From: Cyclobacteriaceae bacterium | GTDB lineage: Bacteria; Bacteroidota; Bacteroidia; Cytophagales; Cyclobacteriaceae | Reading direction: 5' to 3' | Length of the DNA: 64,000 nt | Assembly (NCBI GenBank): GCA_013141055.1 | Contig: JABFRS010000001.1 | Span: forward strand, 1,054,001-1,118,000 | Shown: one piece after another, positions 47,515 through 55,075 of the stretch | How positions within the stretch are numbered: position 1 is the stretch's first letter | Layout: each line of letters begins with the position of its first letter | Notes under the pieces: generated by a model | Told to the model about the DNA's origin: nothing | The model's database searches: none | The model's input: only the letters and a program-made list of their open reading frames with translations | Position numbers and translations under genes: made by a program

Positions 47515-48405
47515 TCAGATTTCAATTACCCTGAAAAAGTCCCTGTCGAATATTCCAAAATACACGGATGCAGGATACCAGTGATAATACGGCCATATCT
47601 GGCGAAGGGAATTTTGCTCTGTGGTGTATGCCTGCATGCATTCTTTTTTCAAAGCTGCATTCGCTGTTATATTAAACTGAACGTCAGGAAACGGCATGCC
47701 ATCCCTCTGATATACTTTCTTCGCCGCAGCATAAACCGGCATGTTACGCATCACTCTTTCTGATAGTGTTGGAGTAAAAACCGCCTGATAAATTTTCTTT
47801 ACACTGAATCCTGAATCACTCTTATGTGCCTGGCAATACTCCAGCACTATTTTAGAAACAAGAACATGATCAGGGTGTCCATATCCACCCATTTCACTAT
47901 CCAATGTGAAAATGACGGTAGGCTTATTCTTTTCGATATAAGCGGCAATGATCTTCGTTAGTGAATCAATTTTAAAATTCTCCGCAAACTTGTCATACGG
48001 CATCGGCATGTACGACTCTTCTGAACGTGTATTATTTCTGAAGGTAAAGTCGACCGGATCGACTCCCGACAATCCCTGGATGTCGGCAACCCGTTGAAGA
48101 TCTTTCTTTCGAATAGGATTCTTCATGCTGTCTTTCTTTGCATAGAGACCTCCGTTCTGATAGAAGCACATCTCCCGGATATCCCATCCGTTTTTACAAA
48201 GTGTGGCAATCGTGCCGCTGCTTCCGATCATATCATCATCATGCGCCACGATGATCAACGCATTCTTGTTTTCCACGTGCGCCAGATACGTATCTTCCGG
48301 ATAGGTTTCTTTTGCTGCAAGAGTTGTGAGGTAATACAAATGCGCGCCAATCGCCAGGACCAATACCAATGCGACATACGCCAGGATCTTAAACAGTTTC
48401 TTCAT
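47515..48405 (-). CDS. PIG-L family deacetylase, membrane anchored
   Basis: A 296-residue zinc deacetylase of the LmbE/PIG-L type, which removes acetyl groups from N-acetyl sugars. I choose ATG 48405, which yields one N-terminal TM anchor (LFKILAYVALVLVLAIGAHLYYLTT). The metal motif is IIVAHDDDMIGSSGTIATL, where the canonical HPDDE reads HDDDM; the third ligand is in GYGHPDHVLVSKIV. The active domain is probably periplasmic. The Pro to Asp and Glu to Met changes in the first motif leave His and Asp in place, so activity is still plausible. Confidence 0.88.
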   Translation of the reverse strand: MKKLFKILAYVALVLVLAIGAHLYYLTTLAAKETYPEDTYLAHVENKNALIIVAHDDDMIGSSGTIATLCKNGWDIREMCFYQNGGLYAKKDSMKNPIRKKDLQRVADIQGLSGVDPVDFTFRNNTRSEESYMPMPYDKFAENFKIDSLTKIIAAYIEKNKPTVIFTLDSEMGGYGHPDHVLVSKIVLEYCQAHKSDSGFSVKKIYQAVFTPTLSERVMRNMPVYAAAKKVYQRDGMPFPDVQFNITANAALKKECMQAYTTEQNSLRQIWPYYHWYPASVYFGIFDRDFFRVIEI

Positions 48406-48490
48406 GGGTGGATAGGGGTTCTTAAAAGACAAACCTATCAACGGGCAGGCCCGCGATTGGTTGCAGTCAAATCTTATCTGAATGGCCTTG

Positions 48491-49879
48491 TTATCCTTTC
48501 AGCGTATCGGCAAATGCACGCAGGTAGAGCTTCGAAGGTTGCTTGAGCACGCTCTGCCGGATGTCATCATCACTGAAACTTTTGGAGAAGATGAGTCGTA
48601 ATGAGCGAACATCTTCCGGTGCCTCAGGTAAAAGAGCGATGTTATCTGCGTATTCAATGCGAAGTTTCTTTAACTTCTTCAACTGTCCCAGTCCCGGAGG
48701 CAGACGCTCAGGCTGCTGAACATACATGCCATTCAGGTATAGCGAGTTGAGGGGAAGATTGGCAAGAGGTGCCAGCGATGTCAGCGAACGCGCCAATGGT
48801 ATCCAGAGATCTTTGAGCTTCGGCAAGCTGGCAATCACCGCCAGTGCATTATCAACATCCAGATTTTCACATTCCGTTACGATAAGCTGTGTAAGATTCT
48901 TTGCACCGGCAAGTGCATCCGGCAACACCTTTATGGGAAGACCGCGTAAAGACAGCGACTGCAGATTTTTCAGGTTGGCAATTCCTTCCGGTAATGTCTT
49001 CAGGGGATTGAAGCTTAGATTCAGTTCCGTCAGTTGAGTGGCTCGCCATAGTGACTCGGGCAGTGTCTCAAGTTTATTGACAGCAACGTCGAGATCTCTG
49101 AGATCCGGTAAGTGTTCAAAGAACTCCGGCAGCGATGTGAGTTTCTCACCAACCATGCGCACATTCGCTTTATAAAGATATGGAATCATTTCCGCAGATG
49201 GCTTCGGTGCTTCCTTATCAACAGGTTGCTGAACCATCCTGAGATGCTTCTTCGTTGCGCCTGCAAACAGTGTTTCCTTTGCTTTGATGTCCTCCACTAC
49301 CAGCACGTCACCAGTAGCGTCACTGAAGAAGCGACGATCCTTACCACTTGCTTTGGCAATCAGCTTGAGAGAAAAACGTTTGGCCAATGCTTCACCTTGT
49401 AATCCTGAAAGATCCATCGATGTATCATCGCGGGAAAACAATGCATCCTGAAGTATAATCCTACACACGAGCGACGTGCCGTCATCAGCATAAAAGAATG
49501 GAGCAGTGTCCTCAATAGTATCCTGAGCATAACCACGCCCCTTCTCATCGAGGAAGTAAATGATATCGTTTGGTGAGTTCACAACGGGCACAAGCTTGCG
49601 TGCTTTACCACCTGCACGGGGAGTTTCGTGACCACCTTTCGTAAGACAAGCATGTGTTCCAAAAAGCCAGCATGGCTCATCCTTCTTCATCCTCGGTCCA
49701 TCGGGAATCACCAGGCCGCCAAATGCTGCTTCGAAGGCAACGACTGGTGCATGAGATGCATAGCCATACTCTTTACATGTTTTTACTAACTGTACCTTCG
49801 ACGCACGAAGACTGGCATCCATGATACCGCCACGCTTCTTAAGCAGGGTAAGGACAACGGGTGGCAGTTTAAGTTTCAT
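48491..49879 (-). CDS. Leucine-rich repeat protein with SUKH/SMI1-like N-terminus
   Basis: A 462-residue cytoplasmic protein. Residues about 20-160 (VVAFEAAFGGLVIPDG, VPVVNSPNDIIYFLDEKGRG, YAQDTIEDTAPFFYADDG) resemble a SUKH/SMI1-KNR4 domain, common in toxin-immunity and interaction proteins. A linker leads to about nine leucine-rich repeats (residues 235-440) such as LPDLRDLDVAVNKLETLPESL and LTELNLSFNPLKTLPEGIAN. There is no signal peptide. Such proteins bind other proteins; immunity is possible but no toxin gene is recognised nearby. It is the last gene of a minus-strand cluster from 51160. Confidence 0.82.
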   Translation of the reverse strand: MKLKLPPVVLTLLKKRGGIMDASLRASKVQLVKTCKEYGYASHAPVVAFEAAFGGLVIPDGPRMKKDEPCWLFGTHACLTKGGHETPRAGGKARKLVPVVNSPNDIIYFLDEKGRGYAQDTIEDTAPFFYADDGTSLVCRIILQDALFSRDDTSMDLSGLQGEALAKRFSLKLIAKASGKDRRFFSDATGDVLVVEDIKAKETLFAGATKKHLRMVQQPVDKEAPKPSAEMIPYLYKANVRMVGEKLTSLPEFFEHLPDLRDLDVAVNKLETLPESLWRATQLTELNLSFNPLKTLPEGIANLKNLQSLSLRGLPIKVLPDALAGAKNLTQLIVTECENLDVDNALAVIASLPKLKDLWIPLARSLTSLAPLANLPLNSLYLNGMYVQQPERLPPGLGQLKKLKKLRIEYADNIALLPEAPEDVRSLRLIFSKSFSDDDIRQSVLKQPSKLYLRAFADTLKG

Positions 49880-49891
49880 AGCTTAATATTA

Positions 49892-50545
49892 TCACTTCCA
49901 GTAATAATGCCATTTACCTTCACAGCCGTGGTCAAAATACTCTTTGCTGTCAAAGCGATACGGGTATGCTGAAGTATAGTCATACCTTTTTTCTAATTGA
50001 TCCATCGCCTCAATGATCTTTGCTGAGACGCCGTTCTCCAGATTTTCTTTTATCTGTGCGTCCGTATAGTAAAAGATAACATTCATGGATACGGTCCACA
50101 CATTTCCAAACGTATCCAGGATAGCGCGCCTTTCCTCTTCCATCATTTCTTTAAAGATCTTGTTGTCCACATCTTTAAAAGGCCGGAAGGTGATGATGAC
50201 CTTCGGGAAGGGATTGGTATCTGCAGGAAAAACGTCTGCCTTTGTGGGGTCTGTGTTAAGTGATTTTGCTGTTGTGAAATATTTCAGAAATCGTTCAGTG
50301 ATCAACACTGTATTCGCTCGATCAGCGTTTATCTTTTTAATATCTTCTCCTGATTCTAGGATGAGGTGAACAACCTGTTGCGAACCTTTTGGCGTCTCTC
50401 TCTTCTCGCAATAGAAATCCAGAGCACTCACGCCGAATTGTTTTGAAATCCACTGCATTATTTCCAGAGATTCGGGCGGTAGTGTGTGCTTGCCAAGCTT
50501 AATCGCCCAGGCCTGGAATTGAGATTTGTCGGGTATGGTGATCAT
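49892..50545 (-). CDS. Hypothetical protein, unknown family
   Basis: A 217-residue soluble protein I do not recognise. It has an N-terminal helical region (SLEIMQWISKQFGVSALDFYCEKR), a strand region (QQVVHLILESGEDIKKI, FPKVIITFRPFKD) and an acidic/aromatic ending (SAYPYRFDSKEYFDHGCEGKWHYYWK). No signal peptide or TM. It ends 12 bp before the LRR protein start, so the two are likely co-transcribed and could work together, for example as partner or effector of the SUKH-like module. Confidence 0.75.
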   Translation of the reverse strand: MITIPDKSQFQAWAIKLGKHTLPPESLEIMQWISKQFGVSALDFYCEKRETPKGSQQVVHLILESGEDIKKINADRANTVLITERFLKYFTTAKSLNTDPTKADVFPADTNPFPKVIITFRPFKDVDNKIFKEMMEEERRAILDTFGNVWTVSMNVIFYYTDAQIKENLENGVSAKIIEAMDQLEKRYDYTSAYPYRFDSKEYFDHGCEGKWHYYWK

Positions 50546-50564
50546 CCTTACTTATATAAATCAC

Positions 50565-50750
50565 TTATTTCTGAGCGTGATTTTCCGCTTTCGCCAACAG
50601 CCGGAGATATCGGGCATATACTACTTCTGGCATTTGCTGCACCACCTCTTTTGGTATTTTTTTAATCTCTTCATACAAACGACTGATGGCTGCGTGATCA
50701 TTCGATCTCTTCAATTTTAACAATTCCATTTCAATCGTTTCGAACTCCAT
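50565..50750 (-). CDS. Small helical protein, unknown
   Basis: A 61-residue all-helical, charged protein (MEFETIEMELLKLKRSNDHA, AISRLYEEIKKIPKEVVQQM). It lies 2 bp after the EthD-like gene and 19 bp before the 217-residue gene on the same strand. Placement and composition suggest it is real; a frame on the opposite strand (50526-50720) looks non-coding. Role unknown. Confidence 0.6.
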   Translation of the reverse strand: MEFETIEMELLKLKRSNDHAAISRLYEEIKKIPKEVVQQMPEVVYARYLRLLAKAENHAQK

Positions 50751-50752
50751 TA

Positions 50753-51160
50753 CTATTGCAGCACCTCGCTGATCAGAACCACTGGCTGAATGTTTGTATA
50801 GTTCTTGACATCGCCCCTGATCTTTTCAGCGTGCGGACCGAAAGAGTTCTTAAAAGCAGAAACGGATTCAAAGTATAAATACCCGATCGCCAGATAAGGA
50901 ACCGGTGTATCAGGCGCGCCGGCTGCGATGCCTTTGTCGATCTTGATAAGCTTCAAAGAATCTCCCAGGAGAGTTCCTATCATAGGCATGTGCTTGGTGG
51001 AATAGTAGTCCATATCGAAAGTTTTACCTTCTGAGTTGGGATAGAGGATGGTGACCTTTACCATTCCCTTCTTTACTGCGGGACCTTCGACGGAATTGTT
51101 TTGCTGGCAAGCGGAGAAGAGGACGATCAGGAGGAAGAGGAGACTGAGTTTTGATTTCAT
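50753..51160 (-). CDS. EthD-domain lipoprotein
   Basis: A 135-residue lipoprotein (LLFLLIVLFSACQQNN, Cys near residue 18) with an EthD-type ferredoxin-like fold: VKVTILYPNSEGKTFDMDYYSTKHMPMIGTLLG and PYLAIGYLYFESVSAFKNSFG. EthD was found with ETBE degradation genes and members are small stress-related or ligand-binding dimers; export as a lipoprotein is common in Bacteroidota. First gene of the minus-strand cluster running to 48491. Confidence 0.88.
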   Translation of the reverse strand: MKSKLSLLFLLIVLFSACQQNNSVEGPAVKKGMVKVTILYPNSEGKTFDMDYYSTKHMPMIGTLLGDSLKLIKIDKGIAAGAPDTPVPYLAIGYLYFESVSAFKNSFGPHAEKIRGDVKNYTNIQPVVLISEVLQ

Positions 51161-51470
51161 GGTTAGAGTTTTAGTAGATCAAATTGGGAATGTGATGTGA
51201 AAAACATAATGAAGATACAGGATTGCGGCTAAATGACCATAAGAAACTGAAGGGCGTAGCATAATCTTTTATTAGAAAAATGAACACGGACCCCCACAGA
51301 TAATTAATTAAAAACAGCTTTTGCTTTAGAAAATAGATTGACACGGATGCACCAGGTTTTGAGAGTACTCATCAGCAAAGCTGATGCTGAAGACTGTCTT
51401 AAATTTCTTTTTGTTGCCCCTCTGAATAGTCTAGAACTTTGACACCTAATAAGCCGGATAATTGCATTCT
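51161..51470. repeat. Intergenic region with dispersed repeat
   Basis: No gene recognised. At about 51319-51351 it carries TTTTGCTTTAGAAAATAG followed by ATTGACACGGATGCA, which recurs three times between 56584 and 56720. A shorter related piece (AGAAAAATGAACACGGA) is at 51274-51290. A small inverted repeat, CATCAGCAAAGCTGATG, sits at 51370-51386. A minus-strand frame covering 51304-51561 is built from these repeats and is not protein-like. Confidence 0.6.
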
Positions 51471-51683
51471 TTACTGTGCACTTCGTTTTAACGTAATTAC
51501 CAGGGAAGTTACTACCAGAATAAATATGAATACCCATCCATAGATCAACATCATCAACCACGCTCCTACTTCATGAATGCCGGGTAGTAGCCACGCAATA
51601 ATTGTTTCGGAAGTGAAAAAGTAAATAAGGGATAGCGTCAGCCAGATCACTACATGCAATATGATGAGACTGCTTCTTTTCAC
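51471..51683 (-). CDS. Small two-TM membrane protein
   Basis: A 70-residue hydrophobic protein (MKRSSLIILHVVIWLTLSLI start) with two TM helices, about residues 5-24 and 40-63 (AWLMMLIYGWVFIFILVVTS), and a basic C-terminus. It starts 4 bp after the stop of the 170-residue gene, so the two are in one transcript. I do not recognise the family. Confidence 0.68.
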   Translation of the reverse strand: MKRSSLIILHVVIWLTLSLIYFFTSETIIAWLLPGIHEVGAWLMMLIYGWVFIFILVVTSLVITLKRSAQ

Positions 51684-51687
51684 TTTG

Positions 51688-52200
51688 CTAGTGCTTATTA
51701 CTTGAATTGATTAACGAATTCCAGTATCTGCCCGTTTGACCCCTCTTTGCCATCTCACTTCTGTCAATTGTATCAGGCAACTCATCTCCTTTCTTGTTTG
51801 CGATCCATTCCTGAAGTTCTTTGAAATCCATGAATCTCTCAAATACATAGTCCCAGGTTGAGTAGTGCTTAAGCATCCATCTGAGTTCGTAGTCCATACT
51901 ATCAGAGGCAATGAGTTTGTTGACCTGATTTATGATCTTTCGTTCTGCTTCCAAAGCAAGTTCATTAATTCCGGTAAAGCATGGTGGTTCGCTCAGAGCA
52001 TACCATTGGATAAAGAGACCCCGCTTCAGGGATTCCAATTCATTCTCAGATTGATCAGCATACCATTTATGTATTTGTTTGTACTTATCATAAACGCCTT
52101 TGCTGCGGAGTTGAATTGCTTTATCCTCCATTGTCCCATGAGCCTGGAGTACTATTGCGTACAGTTCATTTTCTGCAGTGGCTAATTCTGTTAGATTCAT
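51688..52200 (-). CDS. Hypothetical helical protein
   Basis: A 170-residue mostly helical soluble protein: LTELATAENELYAIVLQAHG, ESLKRGLFIQWYALSEPPCFTGI, ALEAERKIINQVNKLIASDSMDYELRWMLKHYSTWDYVFERF. No signal peptide. I do not recognise it. It is followed at 4 bp by the two-TM protein gene and preceded at 34 bp by the DUF1801 gene. Confidence 0.7.
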   Translation of the reverse strand: MNLTELATAENELYAIVLQAHGTMEDKAIQLRSKGVYDKYKQIHKWYADQSENELESLKRGLFIQWYALSEPPCFTGINELALEAERKIINQVNKLIASDSMDYELRWMLKHYSTWDYVFERFMDFKELQEWIANKKGDELPDTIDRSEMAKRGQTGRYWNSLINSSNKH

Positions 52201-52234
52201 AAGCTTTGGTGAAGTGAGGGATAGGGACGCTTCC

Positions 52235-52660
52235 CTACTTCACTTCATAATTCGCTTTCATATACTTGATAGTCTCCTTAATAAGTTTTTTTAATTCCTT
52301 TTGATCGAGGTCGGATAACTTTTTAAAGTAAATGCAGGCCTTCCCGACTTTAATCTTGCCAAGATTGTCCAGGAGATATTCGTGTTCTCTCAAACCCGTA
52401 TATGCATACAGCGAGAACTCTGCCTTGCGTGGCGAAAATCCCATCAATGGTGAATCTCCCTCGTGGCCACTTTCATACTTGTAGTGATAGGAACCAAAAC
52501 CGATGATGGAAGGTCCCCACATTTTTGGCTTATGTCCGGTGATCTCCTGCATGATCTTCACAAGCTCGAAACTGTCCTGTCGCTTCTCCTCTGTGGTTGC
52601 AAAAGAGTTGATGAATTCTTCTACGTTGACTTTTGTTTCGGCGGTCTTGGTCTTTGCCAT
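52235..52660 (-). CDS. DUF1801 (YdhG-like) domain protein
   Basis: A 141-residue cytoplasmic protein. VNVEEFINSFATTEEKRQDSFELVKIMQEITGHKPKMWGPSIIGFGSYHYKY, then EFSLYAYTG and CIYFKKLSDLDQKELKKLI, follow the DUF1801 family, which shares a fold with YdhG and frataxin-like proteins and may bind iron or small ligands. Function not established. In a minus-strand series of small accessory genes. Confidence 0.9.
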   Translation of the reverse strand: MAKTKTAETKVNVEEFINSFATTEEKRQDSFELVKIMQEITGHKPKMWGPSIIGFGSYHYKYESGHEGDSPLMGFSPRKAEFSLYAYTGLREHEYLLDNLGKIKVGKACIYFKKLSDLDQKELKKLIKETIKYMKANYEVK

Positions 52661-52741
52661 GGGGGGATGTTGTTTACATTCAAATAAAAATAATCAAAAA
52701 GAAGTGAAGATAACTCACAGCAGGTTGGTGAAAACACCAAC

Positions 52742-53218
52742 CTAAGACAAGTTCAGCAATTTAATGGTCACCCCTATTTGTCCCAGATGATACAGATCGT
52801 GCTGAAGGATCCCTTCAATTAGATAGTGAAAATTATACTCAGTATTTTGAAATCTGGTTTCCAGGTAAGTGTCGTCACGACCTTCAAACAGGTCAATCAG
52901 TTCTGTGCGACTCTTGTACAGGTCATTCTTTAAATTGGTCCAGCCGAACTTGCGTAGCTGATCGTTGTCTTTCCAGTCGTCCGGACTATTCATTAACTCG
53001 ATCTTACCACCCTGATATCTGAGAATACATTCCTTTCTCCACTCCAGCATATGTGAGATGTGCTCTGCTACACTATGAACTTCAGGTATAGGTCTTGTGA
53101 ACGCTTCGTCTTCAGACAAACCATCAATCTTGTCTTTAAAACATTGATCAAACCATAAGGAGCCTTCCTGAATTTCATTCAATTGCCTTATGATGTTATC
53201 TATTAAAACGCGTGGCAT
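52742..53218 (-). CDS. DinB family protein
   Basis: A 158-residue four-helix-bundle protein of the DinB/YfiT group. Likely metal ligands are the histidines in VAEHISHMLEWRKE and EGILQHDLYHLGQIG. Members include thiol-S-transferases for bacillithiol-like thiols and DNA-damage-inducible proteins; bacillithiol occurs in some Bacteroidota. Substrate unknown. 65 bp downstream of a membrane protein gene. Confidence 0.88.
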   Translation of the reverse strand: MPRVLIDNIIRQLNEIQEGSLWFDQCFKDKIDGLSEDEAFTRPIPEVHSVAEHISHMLEWRKECILRYQGGKIELMNSPDDWKDNDQLRKFGWTNLKNDLYKSRTELIDLFEGRDDTYLETRFQNTEYNFHYLIEGILQHDLYHLGQIGVTIKLLNLS

Positions 53219-53283
53219 GATGTGTCTGAATACTTAAGTCAGGCCAATGTAATAATTTATCATCAACCCGGTGTAACAGTGGA

Positions 53284-53676
53284 CTAAAACCACTTCGTCA
53301 TTATCCATTTCACCACCATCACCAAAAGCAAGGCGAAGGGCTGATAGATTAATATCAAAAAAGCCATGGCACTCTCTTCCGACTTCGGAGCTTCAGGACG
53401 TAAGGCTTTGAGCAGAACAGGCATCATGATCGCGATGAGGAGCAAGTAACCTATTGCGAAACCAATGGAATAAAAGAAGTAGCGCCAGGGACTATCACTG
53501 AACCACAGGAGTCCTGCATTGACGATCAGGAATACAATGAATACATAGGCTGCGATCTGCCAGGCTTTGTCAGCAGTCCTGGGTTGAGTTACAAGAATGA
53601 CGATGGGAGTCAGCAGTAAAAAAAGGAGTGCCTGATAAGCGGGCTTTTGTATGAGCAACGGCAAACTCCAATCCAT
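53284..53676 (-). CDS. Four-TM membrane protein, unknown
   Basis: A 130-residue hydrophobic protein with about four TM helices (13-28, 40-56, 68-88, 104-125) and short loops (TQPRTADKAW, ALRPEAPKSEE). I do not recognise it. It starts 5 bp after the end of the VOC gene at 53682, so it is probably co-transcribed with it. Confidence 0.72.
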   Translation of the reverse strand: MDWSLPLLIQKPAYQALLFLLLTPIVILVTQPRTADKAWQIAAYVFIVFLIVNAGLLWFSDSPWRYFFYSIGFAIGYLLLIAIMMPVLLKALRPEAPKSEESAMAFLILIYQPFALLLVMVVKWIMTKWF

Positions 53677-53681
53677 TCTGT

Positions 53682-54110
53682 TTATTTAAGTATTTCAGAA
53701 CCAGCTTTAGAACTGAGTCTTTGTTCTATCTGGAACATATTTCCTTCCGGATCTTCTCCGTCGCAGAATAATGATTTAACACCTTCAAATGATTTAATTT
53801 CTTTCATCGCTACACCTTTATCGATAAGCTGCTGACGAAAGTCCTCCAGGTTGTCGTTGATATAAAAAACCAGTTTTGTATTACTCTCAACTCTGAATTG
53901 TTCTCCGTTCTTTGGTTCATATCCGGAGCCTATTTTATGGATGGCTATTTCAACGTTTCCAGCATTTAAAACGATCCATTGGTCTTTGGTTTCTTCTGTT
54001 ACAGAGAAACCAAAATTCTCAACGTAGAAGGATTTCAGTTTATCAACACGATGTCCGAAGATGATGATTCTTCCTAAAGTGAATTTCTGCTGCTGTTTCA
54101 TAGGATGCAA
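53682..54110 (-). CDS. VOC family protein
   Basis: A 142-residue glyoxalase-fold protein. GRIIIFGHRVDKLKSFYVENFGF and KLVFYINDNLEDFRQQLIDKGVA are the two half-units, ending with FCDGEDPEGNMFQIEQRL, where the glutamate is in the family metal-ligand position. Either of two nearby ATGs (54110 or 54101) may be the start. Probable resistance or ring-cleavage-like protein; substrate unknown. Operon with the four-TM gene. Confidence 0.88.
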   Translation of the reverse strand: MHPMKQQQKFTLGRIIIFGHRVDKLKSFYVENFGFSVTEETKDQWIVLNAGNVEIAIHKIGSGYEPKNGEQFRVESNTKLVFYINDNLEDFRQQLIDKGVAMKEIKSFEGVKSLFCDGEDPEGNMFQIEQRLSSKAGSEILK

Positions 54111-54172
54111 TTGTTGTTAGACAAAGATAATCGATTGTGGATCAACTAAAACATTCTTTAACGAGTGCATTC

Positions 54173-54682
54173 TCATTTCTCATAAATTATTTGATGTTCT
54201 TCACAGAAATCAACTAAGTCCTCTTTCGCAATTTCGGAATGAAGCACGAAATTAAATTCCGTTTCCATATTTTGATATGTAAACTTAAGGGTATTCTCAG
54301 TACCTGCATAGGTTTGATAGAACGCTGTTCTCTGTCCAATTGCCTCGCCCCTGTATGAATGTATGAAAATCTTAATGTCCTTGGTTACATCCAGGTTTAT
54401 TTTTTCCGTCCCAATCAGTATTCCATCTTTCATAATTGTGAACCTGTAGGGCTTGTGACCTATCACGGGTAAACGGCCCGACATTACAATTCGGCCAACA
54501 GTCAATACAATAATTCCAAGTATTCCCAGGTAGGTTGAGAACTCTTCGAGATCGAGTAAATAGAAAACAATTGATACAAGAAATATAATAATACCAATGT
54601 AGTAGACCTTCTCTTTAGAAAATCTGACGTCTCTCGTTTTTTGTTTATTCTCCTTAAAAATCTGAGAAGAGAATTCTTCCAT
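54173..54682 (-). CDS. Membrane protein with two TM helices, unknown
   Basis: A 169-residue protein: charged N-terminus (FKENKQKTRDVRFSKEKV), two adjacent TM helices (about 29-45 and 50-66), then a soluble region of strands (YRFTIMKDGILIGTEKINLD, LKFTYQNMETEFNFVLHSEI) and a final helix. The layout of a TM hairpin plus a PH-like C-terminal domain suggests a bacterial PH or DUF304-like protein, but I do not recognise a family. Confidence 0.68.
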   Translation of the reverse strand: MEEFSSQIFKENKQKTRDVRFSKEKVYYIGIIIFLVSIVFYLLDLEEFSTYLGILGIIVLTVGRIVMSGRLPVIGHKPYRFTIMKDGILIGTEKINLDVTKDIKIFIHSYRGEAIGQRTAFYQTYAGTENTLKFTYQNMETEFNFVLHSEIAKEDLVDFCEEHQIIYEK

Positions 54683-54742
54683 ACAAACTACTTGTTTGAG
54701 AACAAGAAATTAAAATCCTATTAAATTAATAAATTTCTCGTT

Positions 54743-54928
54743 TCAGTTACTTCGAAAGTTGTTTCCATGGTTGTAATTGCTCCTGTTAATGATTCCAACC
54801 CGGTAATACTGAGCAAAGCTGCGGATAGTCAATGCTCCAGTAATGTCATGATAGGTTGTATCATTTTGTTGTGAATAGGCATTCACAAAAAATGCAAGAC
54901 AGATGGTCGTCAGTATAATTCTGCTCAT
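54743..54928 (-). CDS. Small secreted peptide or gene remnant
   Basis: A 61-residue frame with a convincing signal peptide (MSRIILTTICLAFFVNAYSQ) and a short polar mature part ending RSNYNHGNNFRSN. It may be a true small exported protein or the start of a truncated gene. The AT-rich repeat copy at 54952-54970 lies 24 bp upstream. Confidence is limited by length. Confidence 0.45.
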   Translation of the reverse strand: MSRIILTTICLAFFVNAYSQQNDTTYHDITGALTIRSFAQYYRVGIINRSNYNHGNNFRSN

Positions 54929-54929
54929 T

Positions 54930-54970
54930 GATCACAAGCAATTGGCCTCTGAAATAAAAATAAACATTAA
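54930..54970 (-). repeat. Copy of the AT-rich loop repeat with a box-like end
   Basis: AAATAAAAATAAACATTAA at 54952-54970 is identical to the copies at 60707-60725 and 62195-62213, and 18 of its 19 bases recur at 59668-59685. On its left, GATCACAAG (54930-54938) matches 7 of 9 positions of the cassette-end consensus RYNCACAAC. The opposite arm is not recognisable, so this may be a decayed attC-like site or a solo insertion. Confidence 0.5.
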
Positions 54971-55075
54971 AAGGCAAAATCATAATTCGGTCTTAGCCTG
55001 GTCCGACGATCAAGCACAATTGCAGGAAACAAAGAAATCAGCTTTGCTCGTCTCTTTCAAAATAAGAAGGAAATA

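Noticed and set aside
51304-51561. An 85-codon minus-strand frame
   Set aside because: It runs through the dispersed repeat and into the 3' end of a plausible two-TM gene; the translation is Arg/Ser/Lys-rich without structure.
52235-54110. A coherent stress or resistance island (DUF1801, DinB, VOC)
   Set aside because: These are common accessory families that cluster loosely in many Bacteroidota; no shared regulator or mobility signal links them here.
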